DNA of 39,165 nucleotides from positions 1 through 39,165 of the forward strand of contig JACPHJ010000075.1 of NCBI GenBank assembly GCA_016188675.1, given 5' to 3'. The notes under the pieces are model-generated. The model saw only the letters and a list, made by a program, of their open reading frames with translations, had not been told where the DNA came from and ran no database searches. This stretch comes from Planctomycetota bacterium (GTDB lineage Bacteria > Planctomycetota > Brocadiia > Brocadiales > Brocadiaceae). The position numbers and the translations under genes were made by a program. Shown here in pieces: positions 25,446-33,800 of the stretch (position 1 is its first letter; every line of letters begins with the position of its first letter).

Positions 25446-27242
25446 TCATTCATCAACGGAGAGGACGGACAAGAATGCCTTCTGGGGGATTTCCACGTTT
25501 CCTATGGATTTCATTCTCTTTTTACCTTCCTTCTGTTTTTCCAAAAGTTTTCGTTTCCTGGTAATATCGCCGCCATAACACTTGGCGGTCACATTTTTTG
25601 CAATCGGACGGATTGATTCCCTTGCAATAATCCTGCTTCCGATTGCCGCCTGCAATATAACCTCAAACAGGTGCCGCGAGATCTCGTTCTTAAGCTTTTT
25701 CACCAATTTCCTGCCCTTAACTTCAGCGTCTTTTCTGTGAGCTATCGTTGAAAGGGCATCTACACGCTTCCCTCCTACAAGGATATCCAATTTTACAAGG
25801 TCTGCAGCCTCATATCCAATAAAATCGTAATCCAGTGTACCGTATCCCCTCGTAGCGGATTTCATCTTGTCAAAGAAATCAAAGATAATCTCGGCCAGGG
25901 GCAGTTCGTAAATAAGTATCGCACGCTTTTCGCTGAGATATTCAGTACTCTTGTATCTTCCCCTGCGTCCTTCGGCGAGCTGCATAATTGCGCCCAAATA
26001 CTCAGTTGGCAGGATAAAGCTGGCGCGCACCACGGGTTCCCGAAACTCCTCGATTTCGTTTACCGGAGGCACCTTTTCAGGGTTATCTACCTTGATTACC
26101 TCTTTATTCGTTTTTACTATCTCATAGGTTACGTTGGGGGCGGTTTGCACAATATTGATGTTGCTCTCGCGCTCCAGACGTTCCTGGACGATCTCCATAT
26201 GCAAGAGCCCAAGGAATCCGCACCGAAACCCGAATCCGAGCGCCTGCGAGGTTTCCGGCTCAAAGGTAAATGATGAATCGTTCAGACTCAACCGTTCCAG
26301 CGCCTCACGAAGCAGGTGAAAGTCGGAATTGTTTGCCGGATAAATACCGCAGTATACCATGGGTATGGGCGGTCGGTATCCAGGCAGCGCCTCAGCCGTT
26401 CTGTCCCTGTTATGAGTAACCGTATCTCCCACTTTGACATCGTGAAGGGATTTGATATTGGCGATGCAGTAACCTACTTCTCCCGCAGAAAGGCGGCCTT
26501 TGGCCAGCATCTTGGGTTTGAATACGCCTACCTCTTCTACCTTAAAAGAACGGTTCGTCTTCATCATGTATATCTCATCACCCACCTTGACGGAACCATC
26601 GAAGATACGCAGGTAAACAATTACACCCCGATATTCATCGTAAACTGAATCAAATATCAGGGATCGCAACGGTGCGTTTGAGTTACCTTTCGGCGGCGGG
26701 ATGCGCTTAATTACGGCGTCGAAGATTTCGTCAATGCCTTTTCCTGTCTTTGCGCTGACCATTAATGCCTCTTCCGGAACGATTCCCAGTGTCTTTTCCA
26801 TTTCGTTAAGCACGTCATCGGGACGGGAATTCGGCAGGTCTATCTTGCTAATAACGGGGATGATTGCGAGATTATGCTCCATGGCAAGATAGGCATTGGC
26901 GACCGTCTGCGCCTCAACGCCCTGGGAGGCATCTACCAGCAAGAGCGCCCCTTCGCATGCGCCGAGACTCCTGGACACTTCATAGCTGAAGTCCACGTGT
27001 CCTGGCGTATCAATCAGGTTGAGATTATATTCCTTTCCATCACGCTCAAGTATCAATGCAACGGCGCTGGCCTTGATGGTAATTCCGCGTTCGCGTTCCA
27101 AATCCATATCATCGAGCATCTGGTTGCGGAATTCTCTGGACGTAATCGTATGCGTCTTTTCCAGCAGACGATCCGCCAGGGTAGATTTTCCGTGGTCGAT
27201 ATGTGCAATTATACAGAAATTTCTAATTCTTTCAGTAGACAT
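25446..27242 (-). CDS. lepA: Elongation factor 4 (LepA)
   Basis: Ribosome-associated GTPase that can back-translocate ribosomes and affects initiation. G1 is [15 protein letters not shown]2 [10 protein letters not shown]3 [12 protein letters not shown] and G4 SKIDLPNS. The LepA-specific C-terminal domain is present, with [20 protein letters not shown] and [19 protein letters not shown]. Length 598 is exactly typical. Its start overlaps the 3' end of the ROK gene by 34 nt, and lepB follows 8 bp after its stop, as in many bacteria. Confidence 0.96.
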   Translation of the reverse strand: MSTERIRNFCIIAHIDHGKSTLADRLLEKTHTITSREFRNQMLDDMDLERERGITIKASAVALILERDGKEYNLNLIDTPGHVDFSYEVSRSLGACEGALLLVDASQGVEAQTVANAYLAMEHNLAIIPVISKIDLPNSRPDDVLNEMEKTLGIVPEEALMVSAKTGKGIDEIFDAVIKRIPPPKGNSNAPLRSLIFDSVYDEYRGVIVYLRIFDGSVKVGDEIYMMKTNRSFKVEEVGVFKPKMLAKGRLSAGEVGYCIANIKSLHDVKVGDTVTHNRDRTAEALPGYRPPIPMVYCGIYPANNSDFHLLREALERLSLNDSSFTFEPETSQALGFGFRCGFLGLLHMEIVQERLERESNINIVQTAPNVTYEIVKTNKEVIKVDNPEKVPPVNEIEEFREPVVRASFILPTEYLGAIMQLAEGRRGRYKSTEYLSEKRAILIYELPLAEIIFDFFDKMKSATRGYGTLDYDFIGYEAADLVKLDILVGGKRVDALSTIAHRKDAEVKGRKLVKKLKNEISRHLFEVILQAAIGSRIIARESIRPIAKNVTAKCYGGDITRKRKLLEKQKEGKKRMKSIGNVEIPQKAFLSVLSVDE

Positions 27243-28180
27243 CCTGCTGCTCCTATAATCCCCGCATCATTTCCAAGCTGCGAAAACACGATTTTCGTTT
27301 CTTTGGCTGACGCATCGAAGGCCTTTTCCTTGATTACCTGTTTGATGGGGTCCATTAATAAATCTCCAGAGCCTATCATACCGCCGGTCAAGACGATTAC
27401 CTCTGGATTTAATATATGCATAATATTTACAAGGGCGACACCAAGGTACTGCCCGGTCTCCTTAATAATATCCAATGATGCCCTGTCGCCCTGCTGCAAG
27501 GCTGCATCATTTATCATCTTTGCCGTAACGTCACCGGCGTCTCTTAGAGATGACACGACTCCGCTCCTTAACAACTCTTTAAAACGCCGTACCATGGCCG
27601 TGGCCGAGGCGTACGCCTCGATGCATCCGTAATTGCCGCAACTGCATTTCGGCCCATCCATCTGGATTACCATGTGGCCGATCTCCGCAGCTACATTATT
27701 GACGCCGCGCCAGAGCTTATTATTTATAACGATGCCTCCGCCAATCCCCGTACCGAGAGTGAGCATTACAAGGGAATCTGCTTCCCTTCCTGCACCTACC
27801 CATTTCTCACCCCATGCGGCGGCATTGGCGTCGTTTTCCAGGACGCAGGGTACGCCGAATCGTTCAGCCACCATGCGTTTTATAGGTATATTCCGCCATA
27901 GCGGCAGATTGGGCGAAACCAAAATCGTTTCGCCTTTTTTGTCGATAAGACCGGGTGAGCCAAGCCCGACTCCTATAATGTTGGTAGGGGCAGGTTTCAA
28001 ACCTGCCCCTACATTGATAATTTTATCTATCAGTTCAAATATTTGATTGGATATAGTCTGTGGGTCGGCGTTATTGTCTGTTCTTATTGAAAGCCTATGG
28101 TGGATATTCCCGTTCCTGTCGACAAGACCGGCCTTCAGGTTCGTACCGCCTAGGTCAATACCAATAGCATAGTTACCCAA
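27209..28180 (-). CDS. ROK-family sugar kinase (glucokinase-like) with REP insert
   Basis: ATP-dependent hexose kinase candidate. [17 protein letters not shown] is the phosphate loop, [11 protein letters not shown] holds the catalytic Asp (D117), [11 protein letters not shown] the second phosphate motif, and [10 protein letters not shown] the zinc-binding ROK signature. The start is TTG with AGGA 9 nt upstream; no better ATG exists. Residues 57-66 ([10 protein letters not shown]) are encoded by a 29-nt palindrome that is a dispersed repeat elsewhere. They lie in the loop between the IDKII helix and the [10 protein letters not shown] strand, away from the active site. Presence of all catalytic motifs suggests the protein still works. 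Glucose specificity is not proven. Confidence 0.88.
   Translation of the reverse strand: MGNYAIGIDLGGTNLKAGLVDRNGNIHHRLSIRTDNNADPQTISNQIFELIDKIINVGAGLKPAPTNIIGVGLGSPGLIDKKGETILVSPNLPLWRNIPIKRMVAERFGVPCVLENDANAAAWGEKWVGAGREADSLVMLTLGTGIGGGIVINNKLWRGVNNVAAEIGHMVIQMDGPKCSCGNYGCIEAYASATAMVRRFKELLRSGVVSSLRDAGDVTAKMINDAALQQGDRASLDIIKETGQYLGVALVNIMHILNPEVIVLTGGMIGSGDLLMDPIKQVIKEKAFDASAKETKIVFSQLGNDAGIIGAAGCLLKELEISV
27984..28012. repeat. 29-nt REP palindrome, copy 2, inside the ROK gene
   Basis: Arms GTAGGGGCAGGTTT and complement, central C on the plus strand. It is read on the minus strand with GTA as the first codon, giving [10 protein letters not shown] in the ROK protein. Confidence 0.92.
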
Positions 28181-28362
28181 TTTTGTTAATCCTCATTCTG
28201 ACATCTATTTATATAAACGGAAAATTTTAACAAAAGTACGGCGTTAAGTCAAATTATATGCACTTTTTGAAGCGCTTTAAAAGAACTAAATTGCTATGGA
28301 ATTTCAATTTCAGGCATGAAAGGCCGTCAGTGTATAGCAGTGAAGCCCCCCCCTGTTAAATT

Positions 28363-28451
28363 AAATCTCCCTTAATAAACTAGGGGGACATAGGGGGTTG
28401 TGTTTTTCCTGAGTTTTACAACCCCCTTGCCCCCTTTTCTAAGGGGGATTT
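28363..28451. repeat. Long imperfect palindrome of CCCCCTT type
   Basis: The outer ends AAATCTCCCTTA and TAAGGGGGATTT pair with one mismatch, and the inner AGGGGGTTGT and ACAACCCCCT pair perfectly around a roughly 20-nt T-rich loop. Related to the hairpin at 15455-15476. Confidence 0.65.
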
Positions 28452-28709
28452 TATGCCTGCTACCACCCGCAAACCCGCATGAATAAAATGAAAATTCATA
28501 TACAATTAAAATATGTAAAACAATCAGCCCTGAAAGGGTGAAAGAAGTTTGAGCAATTATTTCCAAATATAATTTGTATTCAATTGTGAAAAACAGGTGC
28601 TTGCCTGCAAATTATCGATTGTAGTATAATAATCAAATAATTATAGTAATTGAAGCCCTTCGGTATTATTATATGATAGTAGCAACCTTTTCGGTTACGC
28701 CATTTTACA

Positions 28710-28723
28710 CAGGCTAAAGCCTG
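28710..28723. repeat. Short CAGGCT/AGCCTG hairpin
   Basis: CAGGCT and AGCCTG form a 6-bp stem around AA. Such small hairpins are a common dispersed repeat type; only one copy is seen here. Confidence 0.35.
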
Positions 28724-28781
28724 CGAGTGCGTATTGAAATTCATGTTCAGGCTTTTTTAATTAAGCAATTAACAAACACAC

Positions 28782-28844
28782 ACCTACCCCTCCCAAGAGG
28801 GGACTTCTTAAATTCCCCTCTCGGGAGGGGATTAAGGGGTGGGT
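28782..28844. repeat. ACCCCTCCC palindrome with double hairpin
   Basis: Sequence begins ACCTACCCCTCCCAAGAGGGG and ends GGGAGGGG...GGGGTGGGT; outer arms ACCTACCCC and GGGGTGGGT are near-complementary, with inner CCCCTC-type stems. A relative lies at 38028-38073. Confidence 0.55.
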
Positions 28845-28937
28845 AAAAAAGTCGTTGGGTTTTTGCCTTTCAAAACCCAGCCCAGTTTAATTGTATAGGA
28901 ATTTTTCATTATATTTAAGCGGTTTTTGAGACGGTGT

Positions 28938-29013
28938 TGGCAGGACAAGCGTCTCGCTTGTCCCGCATATGTTTTGCTTTTGATTTGGTCAACCGGGACG
29001 GTTGACCTGCCAA
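28938..29013. repeat. 76-nt cloverleaf-like composite repeat
   Basis: Outer arms TTGGCAGG (28938-28945) and CCTGCCAA (29006-29013) are perfect complements. Inside are GGACAAGCG/CGCTTGTCC (28943-28963, loop TCT) and GGTCAAC/GTTGACC (28987-29007). Outer and inner stems share bases, so they are alternative folds. It ends 42 nt before the porGD start and could influence its expression. No tRNA T-loop or anticodon arm is present. Confidence 0.55.
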
Positions 29014-29055
29014 TTTCTTCCAACTTAGAGGTATTCAAGGACAGGGGGGGCTTAG

Positions 29056-29949
29056 TTGCTCAGGTTGAGATTTCACGGCAGGGGCGGTCAGGGGGCAAAG
29101 GTTGCAAGCAGGGTGCTCGGAACTGCCGCCTTTTATGAAGGGTACTACGCCCAGGATTTTCCTCTTTACGGCGCCGAACGAAGGGGCGCACCGATAGTCT
29201 CATTTACACGCATCTCCAAAGAACCTGTTCTGGAACGAGGTGTAATATCAGAACCGGACATTGTGGTCGTAATGGACGAAACCCTTCTGGATGACCCTCT
29301 TGCACACCCATTAACTGGACTAAAAGAAGGAGTCGTTGTTTTCATAAATACCACGCATAGTCCAGCCGAGGCAAAGTCGAAGTATAAAGTTACAGCGCGG
29401 GTCATTACCTTAGACATAACAAAGATTGGATTAGAAATGCTGGGATTGCCGGTACTGAGCACTTTAGCTGGCGGCGTTGCATCGAAGATTGCAGGTCTTG
29501 GCGAAGATGCTTTAAGAAAAGCCGTTGAGAAGGAGGCATCCGAAATCATAACGGATAGAGGACTTGTATTAAAAAACATAGAGGCGGCACGCTATTGTTT
29601 TCATGCCGTTCAGCCGATAGAAATAAAGACAACCGAAGTCGTTCATAAGGGGAGTCCCGTTTTTGACGTACCATTCGAAACCGCAATTATTTCAAGTCCG
29701 GCTATCAACACAACAGGAAACACCCCGCTGCGAAAGACCGGTAATTGGCGGGTATTTAAGCCTGTCTGGAATTACGACATCTGCACCAAATGTATGACCT
29801 GTGTGGCCAGGTGTCCCGATGGCTGCATTGCCGTGAATGAAGACGGCTTTCCCTTTACGGACTACGACAACTGCAAGGGATGCATGATCTGTGCTGAGGA
29901 ATGTCCCGTAAAGGCAATAGAACGAGTGCGGGAAGTGCATGCATGGTGA
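29056..29949 (+). CDS. porG: 2-oxoacid (pyruvate):ferredoxin oxidoreductase, fused gamma-delta subunit
   Basis: Part of the enzyme that interconverts pyruvate plus CoA and acetyl-CoA plus CO2 using ferredoxin. The gamma domain (about 1-190) starts LRLRFHGRGGQGAKVASRVLG, with the GAERRGAPIVSFTRIS block. The delta part (about 233-297) is a two-[4Fe-4S] ferredoxin: C243/246/249/253 in CTKCMTCVARC and C273/276/279/283 in CKGCMICAEEC. Start is TTG with a G-rich Shine-Dalgarno (AGGGGGGG) 5 nt upstream. Its alpha and beta partners lie 5 kb downstream, separated by unrelated genes. Substrate could also be another 2-oxoacid. Confidence 0.9.
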   Translation: MLRLRFHGRGGQGAKVASRVLGTAAFYEGYYAQDFPLYGAERRGAPIVSFTRISKEPVLERGVISEPDIVVVMDETLLDDPLAHPLTGLKEGVVVFINTTHSPAEAKSKYKVTARVITLDITKIGLEMLGLPVLSTLAGGVASKIAGLGEDALRKAVEKEASEIITDRGLVLKNIEAARYCFHAVQPIEIKTTEVVHKGSPVFDVPFETAIISSPAINTTGNTPLRKTGNWRVFKPVWNYDICTKCMTCVARCPDGCIAVNEDGFPFTDYDNCKGCMICAEECPVKAIERVREVHAW

Positions 29950-29960
29950 CTATGAATATT

Positions 29961-29989
29961 GTAGGGGCGGGTTTCAAACCCGCCCCTAC
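29961..29989. repeat. 29-nt REP palindrome, copy 3 (GGGGCGGG variant)
   Basis: Arms GTAGGGGCGGGTTT and AAACCCGCCCCTAC, central C. An A-to-G change in the left arm is matched by the complementary change in the right arm. Twelve bp after the porGD stop. Confidence 0.9.
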
Positions 29990-30147
29990 TGAAAACAAAA
30001 GGAATAATAGGAAAAACAAAATCCATTTGGACAAATTAAACACAAATCAACGAAGGGAGGCAAGGGGATAGTTCCACAAAAGAAAGGTATTTCCAAACTT
30101 GGTTTGGATATAAACGAGTCAGAAGAAAATCCATTAAGGAGGACAGC

Positions 30148-30444
30148 ATGAATATATTCGTAGGCAATTTATCGCACGACACAACCGAAGAGGATTTGCA
30201 AAAGGCCTTTGAGGCATTCGGACAGGTTAAATCCGTAAATATCATAAAAGACATGTTCAGCCGCGAATCAAAAGGCTTCGGCTTTGTAGAGATCCAGGCC
30301 AAAGCCGAAGCCCTGGCTGCAATAAATGGGTTGAACGGCACAATGTTAAAGGGGAAGGCGCTCAATGTCAACGAAGCACGCCCTCGCCCTGAAGGAGGTC
30401 GGGGTGGTGGAGGTAGACAAGGAGGTGGAGGACGGCGTTTCTAA
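30148..30444 (+). CDS. Glycine-rich RRM RNA-binding protein
   Basis: A 98-residue single-RRM protein like the cyanobacterial Rbp family. RNP2 is IFVGNL (3-8), RNP1 is KGFGFVEI (about 43-50), and the last 20 residues are Gly/Arg-rich (GGRGGGGRQGGGGRR). It should bind single-stranded RNA; relatives are often cold-induced, which is not shown here. A very strong TAAGGAGG precedes the ATG, suggesting high expression. A small hairpin (TCCAAAC/GTTTGGA, 30092-30108) lies in the leader and a longer one follows the stop. It separates porGD from its partners. Confidence 0.92.
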   Translation: MNIFVGNLSHDTTEEDLQKAFEAFGQVKSVNIIKDMFSRESKGFGFVEIQAKAEALAAINGLNGTMLKGKALNVNEARPRPEGGRGGGGRQGGGGRRF

Positions 30445-30478
30445 CAAAAACCTCTTTTTTTGGTAAGTTTTTATAAAC

Positions 30479-30525
30479 CACAAAGGGCACAAAGAAGTCC
30501 AAATGCTTTTTTTGTGCCCTTTGTG
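30479..30525. repeat. CACAAAGGGCACAAA hairpin after the RRM gene
   Basis: CACAAAGGGCACAAA (30479-30493) pairs perfectly with TTTGTGCCCTTTGTG (30511-30525), 15 bp with a 17-nt loop. It could terminate or stabilise the RRM transcript. No U-tract follows, so a classical terminator is less likely than a dispersed repeat. Confidence 0.5.
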
Positions 30526-30562
30526 TCTGTGCTTAAATTCTTTTTTGTTGCGGCTATATTGC

Positions 30563-30658
30563 TATACGGGTTATGATAACTGAAAAGGATGCACGGTCTG
30601 CGCTGGGGGATGTCCCGTAAAGGCAATAGAACGCGTACTGGAGGTTCATGCGTGGTAA
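30563..30658 (+). pseudogene. Decayed duplicate of the porGD 3' end
   Basis: In frame this reads YTGYDN, stop, KGCTVCAGGCPVKAIERV and LEVHAW, then TAA. The porGD end reads FTDYDN, C, KGCMICAEECPVKAIERV and REVHAW, then TGA. A TGC cysteine codon has become TGA. Upstream, GGCTATATTGC matches GGCTGCATTGC of porGD after a gap of about 21 nt. A REP palindrome follows both the true gene end and this copy at the same distance (11 bp), so the duplication included the repeat. Confidence 0.85.
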
Positions 30659-30669
30659 ACATAAATATT

Positions 30670-30698
30670 GTAGGGGCAGGTTTGAAACCTGCCCCTAC
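30670..30698. repeat. 29-nt REP palindrome, copy 4
   Basis: Arms GTAGGGGCAGGTTT and complement, central G. It follows the duplicated porGD tail as copy 3 follows the original gene; the offset between the two copies is 709 bp. Confidence 0.9.
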
Positions 30699-30723
30699 AA
30701 ATAAAGGATGATTTGCGAAACGT

Positions 30724-30797
30724 ATGTATGACCCAAAAAAACAGAACCGCCGTTCGATAAGATTAAATTAAAAGAACACAACTATGCTGCTGACTGA
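30724..30797 (+). pseudogene. RAYT N-terminal remnant
   Basis: Reads MYDPKKQNRRSIRL, then after a one-base frame slip (repeated ATTAA) LKEHNYAAD and a stop. The intact RAYT at 34217 starts MKQIYDPEKHHRHSIRLKEYDYSRPG. The match covers about 20 residues; the rest of the gene is absent, so it is a truncated copy. Confidence 0.65.
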
Positions 30798-30842
30798 GGG
30801 TACGTAGAGTTACAAGCCAAAGGCCAGAAGGCATTATTATGA
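30798..30842 (+). pseudogene. Possible RRM-gene remnant
   Basis: The frame GYVELQAKGQKALL then TGA resembles FGFVEIQAKAEALAAI, the RNP1 region of the RRM gene 500 bp upstream. The stop overlaps the ATG of the next gene (ATGA). It is too short to be sure, but its order after the duplicated porGD tail and REP mirrors that of the original copy. Confidence 0.35.
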
Positions 30843-33800
30843 ATAAAAGTGAAAAGTTAAAATTGTTGCAGAAATTAAGCGAAAAGGAACTTACACAAAA
30901 ATTTCTGATTCCACTTTACGAATCAAAGGGGATGGGATGTAAAAATGTTCGATATACCCATAGAAAATTAGAGTTTGGCAAAGACATAATTTATAGCAAA
31001 GAAAATGAATATGGGATTCAAATATACACCGGCGTCCAGGTGAAAAGAACCAAAATTACAACAAGTGATATTGATACTATATTACGCCAGATTACTGAGG
31101 CCTTTGGCGAGCCTTTTACCAATTTGAGTGACGGTAAAAAGAAGGATTTAGATCGGGTTGTTGTTTTATCGTCAAACGAAATCTTAGAAGAAGCAAAAGA
31201 TTCTTTGTGGGCTTCATTAAAGGGTGCAAGATTAGATAAACTAATCAATTTTATAGATGGGAATCAACTTGTTGAACTCCTTGACAATCATTTACCCTCT
31301 GCTTTCTGGGAGGAATATGATTACTTTAATAAATACTTTGAGGCAATGAAAAATGATTTTGAGACAATAAAAGACATCTCGGCAATTGGTCAGAAAGAAC
31401 CCATACCGTTGGAAGACATTTATATTTCTATGAGGGTGAGTGAAAAGACCAGGGAACGTGAAATTCCGATAGAAAAGGGAAGAAAGATATTTGATGATAA
31501 ATTAATAAAGAAGGGAAATGAAACAGAGAGGCCAATAGAAAGAGCCAATATTATCGACGTGGAAAGGGCAGTTAAGGAGTACAGGAAATTGGTAATTGTA
31601 GGTGCTCCCGGTTCTGGCAAGACAACGTTGCTAAAACATCTTGCACTCAAGTCCTGCAAGGAAAATCTAAAGAAACAGGAACGAATTTGCGTCCCCATTC
31701 CAATAATATTGCTTAAACTCCTGGAAAGCGGAAAAAGTTTGAGAGGGTATATTGACGTGGTGTTTGAGGAATATGATTTCCCGAAGGCGAAAGAGTTTGT
31801 TGAGAAAGACCTGAAAGAAGGGAAGTGTATAATCCTCCTAGACGGATTTGATGAATTAGTTAGCAGGGAAAATCAGGAACAGATTACACTACAGATACAG
31901 GAATTTGTGAAACAATATCATAGAACTCAAATTATTGTCACATCAAGAATTGCTGGTTACAATGACGAACTCAAAGACTTTACAAAATTGGAATTAATGG
32001 AATTTGATGACAAGCAGATAAAGACGTTTATAGAGAATTGGTTTGGGAAGACAGAGCCTGATAAAACAAAGTCGATGCTTGAAGCAATTAAAAGTGAATA
32101 CATAAAAGCTATTGTTCGCAACCCATTAATGATTACAATCACTGCGATCATTTATGAAGAAGATAAAAAACTGCCTCAAAAAAGGGCAGACCTGTATAAA
32201 CGGTGTGTTGAGGTGCTCTTGAGCAAATGGGATGTACAGAAGAAACTGAAAAATGTGTATGCCCCAGACAAGAAAGAGTTCATCTTGAGAAAATTAGCCT
32301 TCTATGGCCACAGCAATAATAAAAGAATCATGACAGAGGAAGAAATTATAGAGGAAATGCTCAGACATTTCCCTAGGACGCAACTGGGAAGGGAAGACGC
32401 AAAACCATTTCTCAACGAGATATGGCAGAGGAGTTATCTCCTCAGGCAGGTATCGATGGGCAGTTACGATTTCCTTCATCTGTCATTCCAGGAATATTTC
32501 ACCGCCCTTGAACTGAAAGAGCAGGATGACGGCATATCTACCATTATCAAATATTTACCAGAACCATGGTGGGAAGAACCCATCCTTCTATATGCTGGGT
32601 TAAAAAATGACGCTACTAATCTTATTGAAAGAATGAAAAAAGAAGTACCAGAGGACATATTTTATAGCAACCTTATGTTCTTTGGGAAATGCATTGCAGA
32701 TGCAGACCGTACAGAACCATCGTTGAGAGAAGAGATTGTAAACAATCTATGGCTTCTTTATCGAACTACTAAATTTTCACCTCTCAGAGAAAAGGCTATT
32801 AGTATTCTCTCTATTATTAAACCAGATGAATTAATAGATTTACTAATAAAAGAATTGGAAAATAAAGAAAGTGCTGTTCGATTGGAAGCTTCATATATTC
32901 TTGGAAAAATAGGAAATGAAAAAGCAGTCAAATCATTATTTAATCTACTTGCTACTGATGGAGATAAAGAAGTTCAATGGAGAGTTGCAACATTAATTGG
33001 AGAGATAGGAAGTGAGACAGCGGTAAAGCAACTGACAATGGCTTTCTCTGTTATAAAGTCAAGCCTTATTCGAGGTAGTATAGTGCATGCGCTAGGGATT
33101 ACAAAAAATGAGGAAGCAATTGACCTGTTAATCAAAACTATTAATCAAGGTAAAGATGATGATGTTAGTGGGATGGTTGTAGATACGCTTGGAATTACAG
33201 GAAGTGAGAAGGCAATCGAACCTTTAATCCAAGCCCTCACAACTGACAAAAAGGGTGATGTTAGAGCGAGATCTGCTGATGCGCTTGGAAGGATAGGAAG
33301 TGAGAAGGCTATCGAACCTTTAATCCAAGCCCTCACAACTGACAAAGAGGGTGGTGTTAGAGCGATGGTTGCTGATGCACTCGGAAGGATAGGAAGTGAG
33401 AAGGCAATCGAATCACTCATCAAAACCCTCGTTACTGATAAAGAAAGCTATGTTCGATGGAGAGCTGCCGATGCACTTGGAAGGATAGGAAGTGAGAAGG
33501 CAATCGAACCTTTAATCCAAGCCCTCACAACTGACAAAGAGGGTGGTGTTAGAGCAAGTGCTACCGATGCACTCGGAAGAATAGGAAGTGAGAGAGCGCT
33601 TAAAGTGCTAATCGATATTTTCTCCAATGATAAAGAGGGCAATGTCCGAGGTCGTGCAATAGAGGCACTTGGAATTATTGGTGGCGATAAGGAAATAGAA
33701 CTAATAATCAATGCTCTTACAACTGACAAAGAAGATTGGGTTAGAGCGAGTGCTGCCGATGCACTCGGTAAAATAGGAAGTGAGAAGGCAATCGAATCAC

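Larger units (their letters stand above)
28181..29055. other. Repeat-filled gap, no gene
   Basis: Between the ROK start and the porGD start, 875 bp carry no convincing coding sequence. A minus-strand frame at 28372-28566 is a translation of the repeats and has no other support. The gap holds a long CCCCT-type cruciform (28363-28451), a short CAGGCT hairpin (28710-28723), a second CCCCT-type palindrome (28782-28844) and a 76-nt cloverleaf-like element (28938-29013). Confidence 0.6.

Noticed and set aside
28372-28566. 64-codon minus-strand frame
   Set aside because: It translates a palindromic repeat and flanking AT-rich DNA; no start signal and no family resemblance.
28938-29013. tRNA gene suggested by 76-nt size and clover-like fold
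   Set aside because: No TTCGA T-loop, no anticodon arm of proper length, and the outer stem shares bases with the inner ones.
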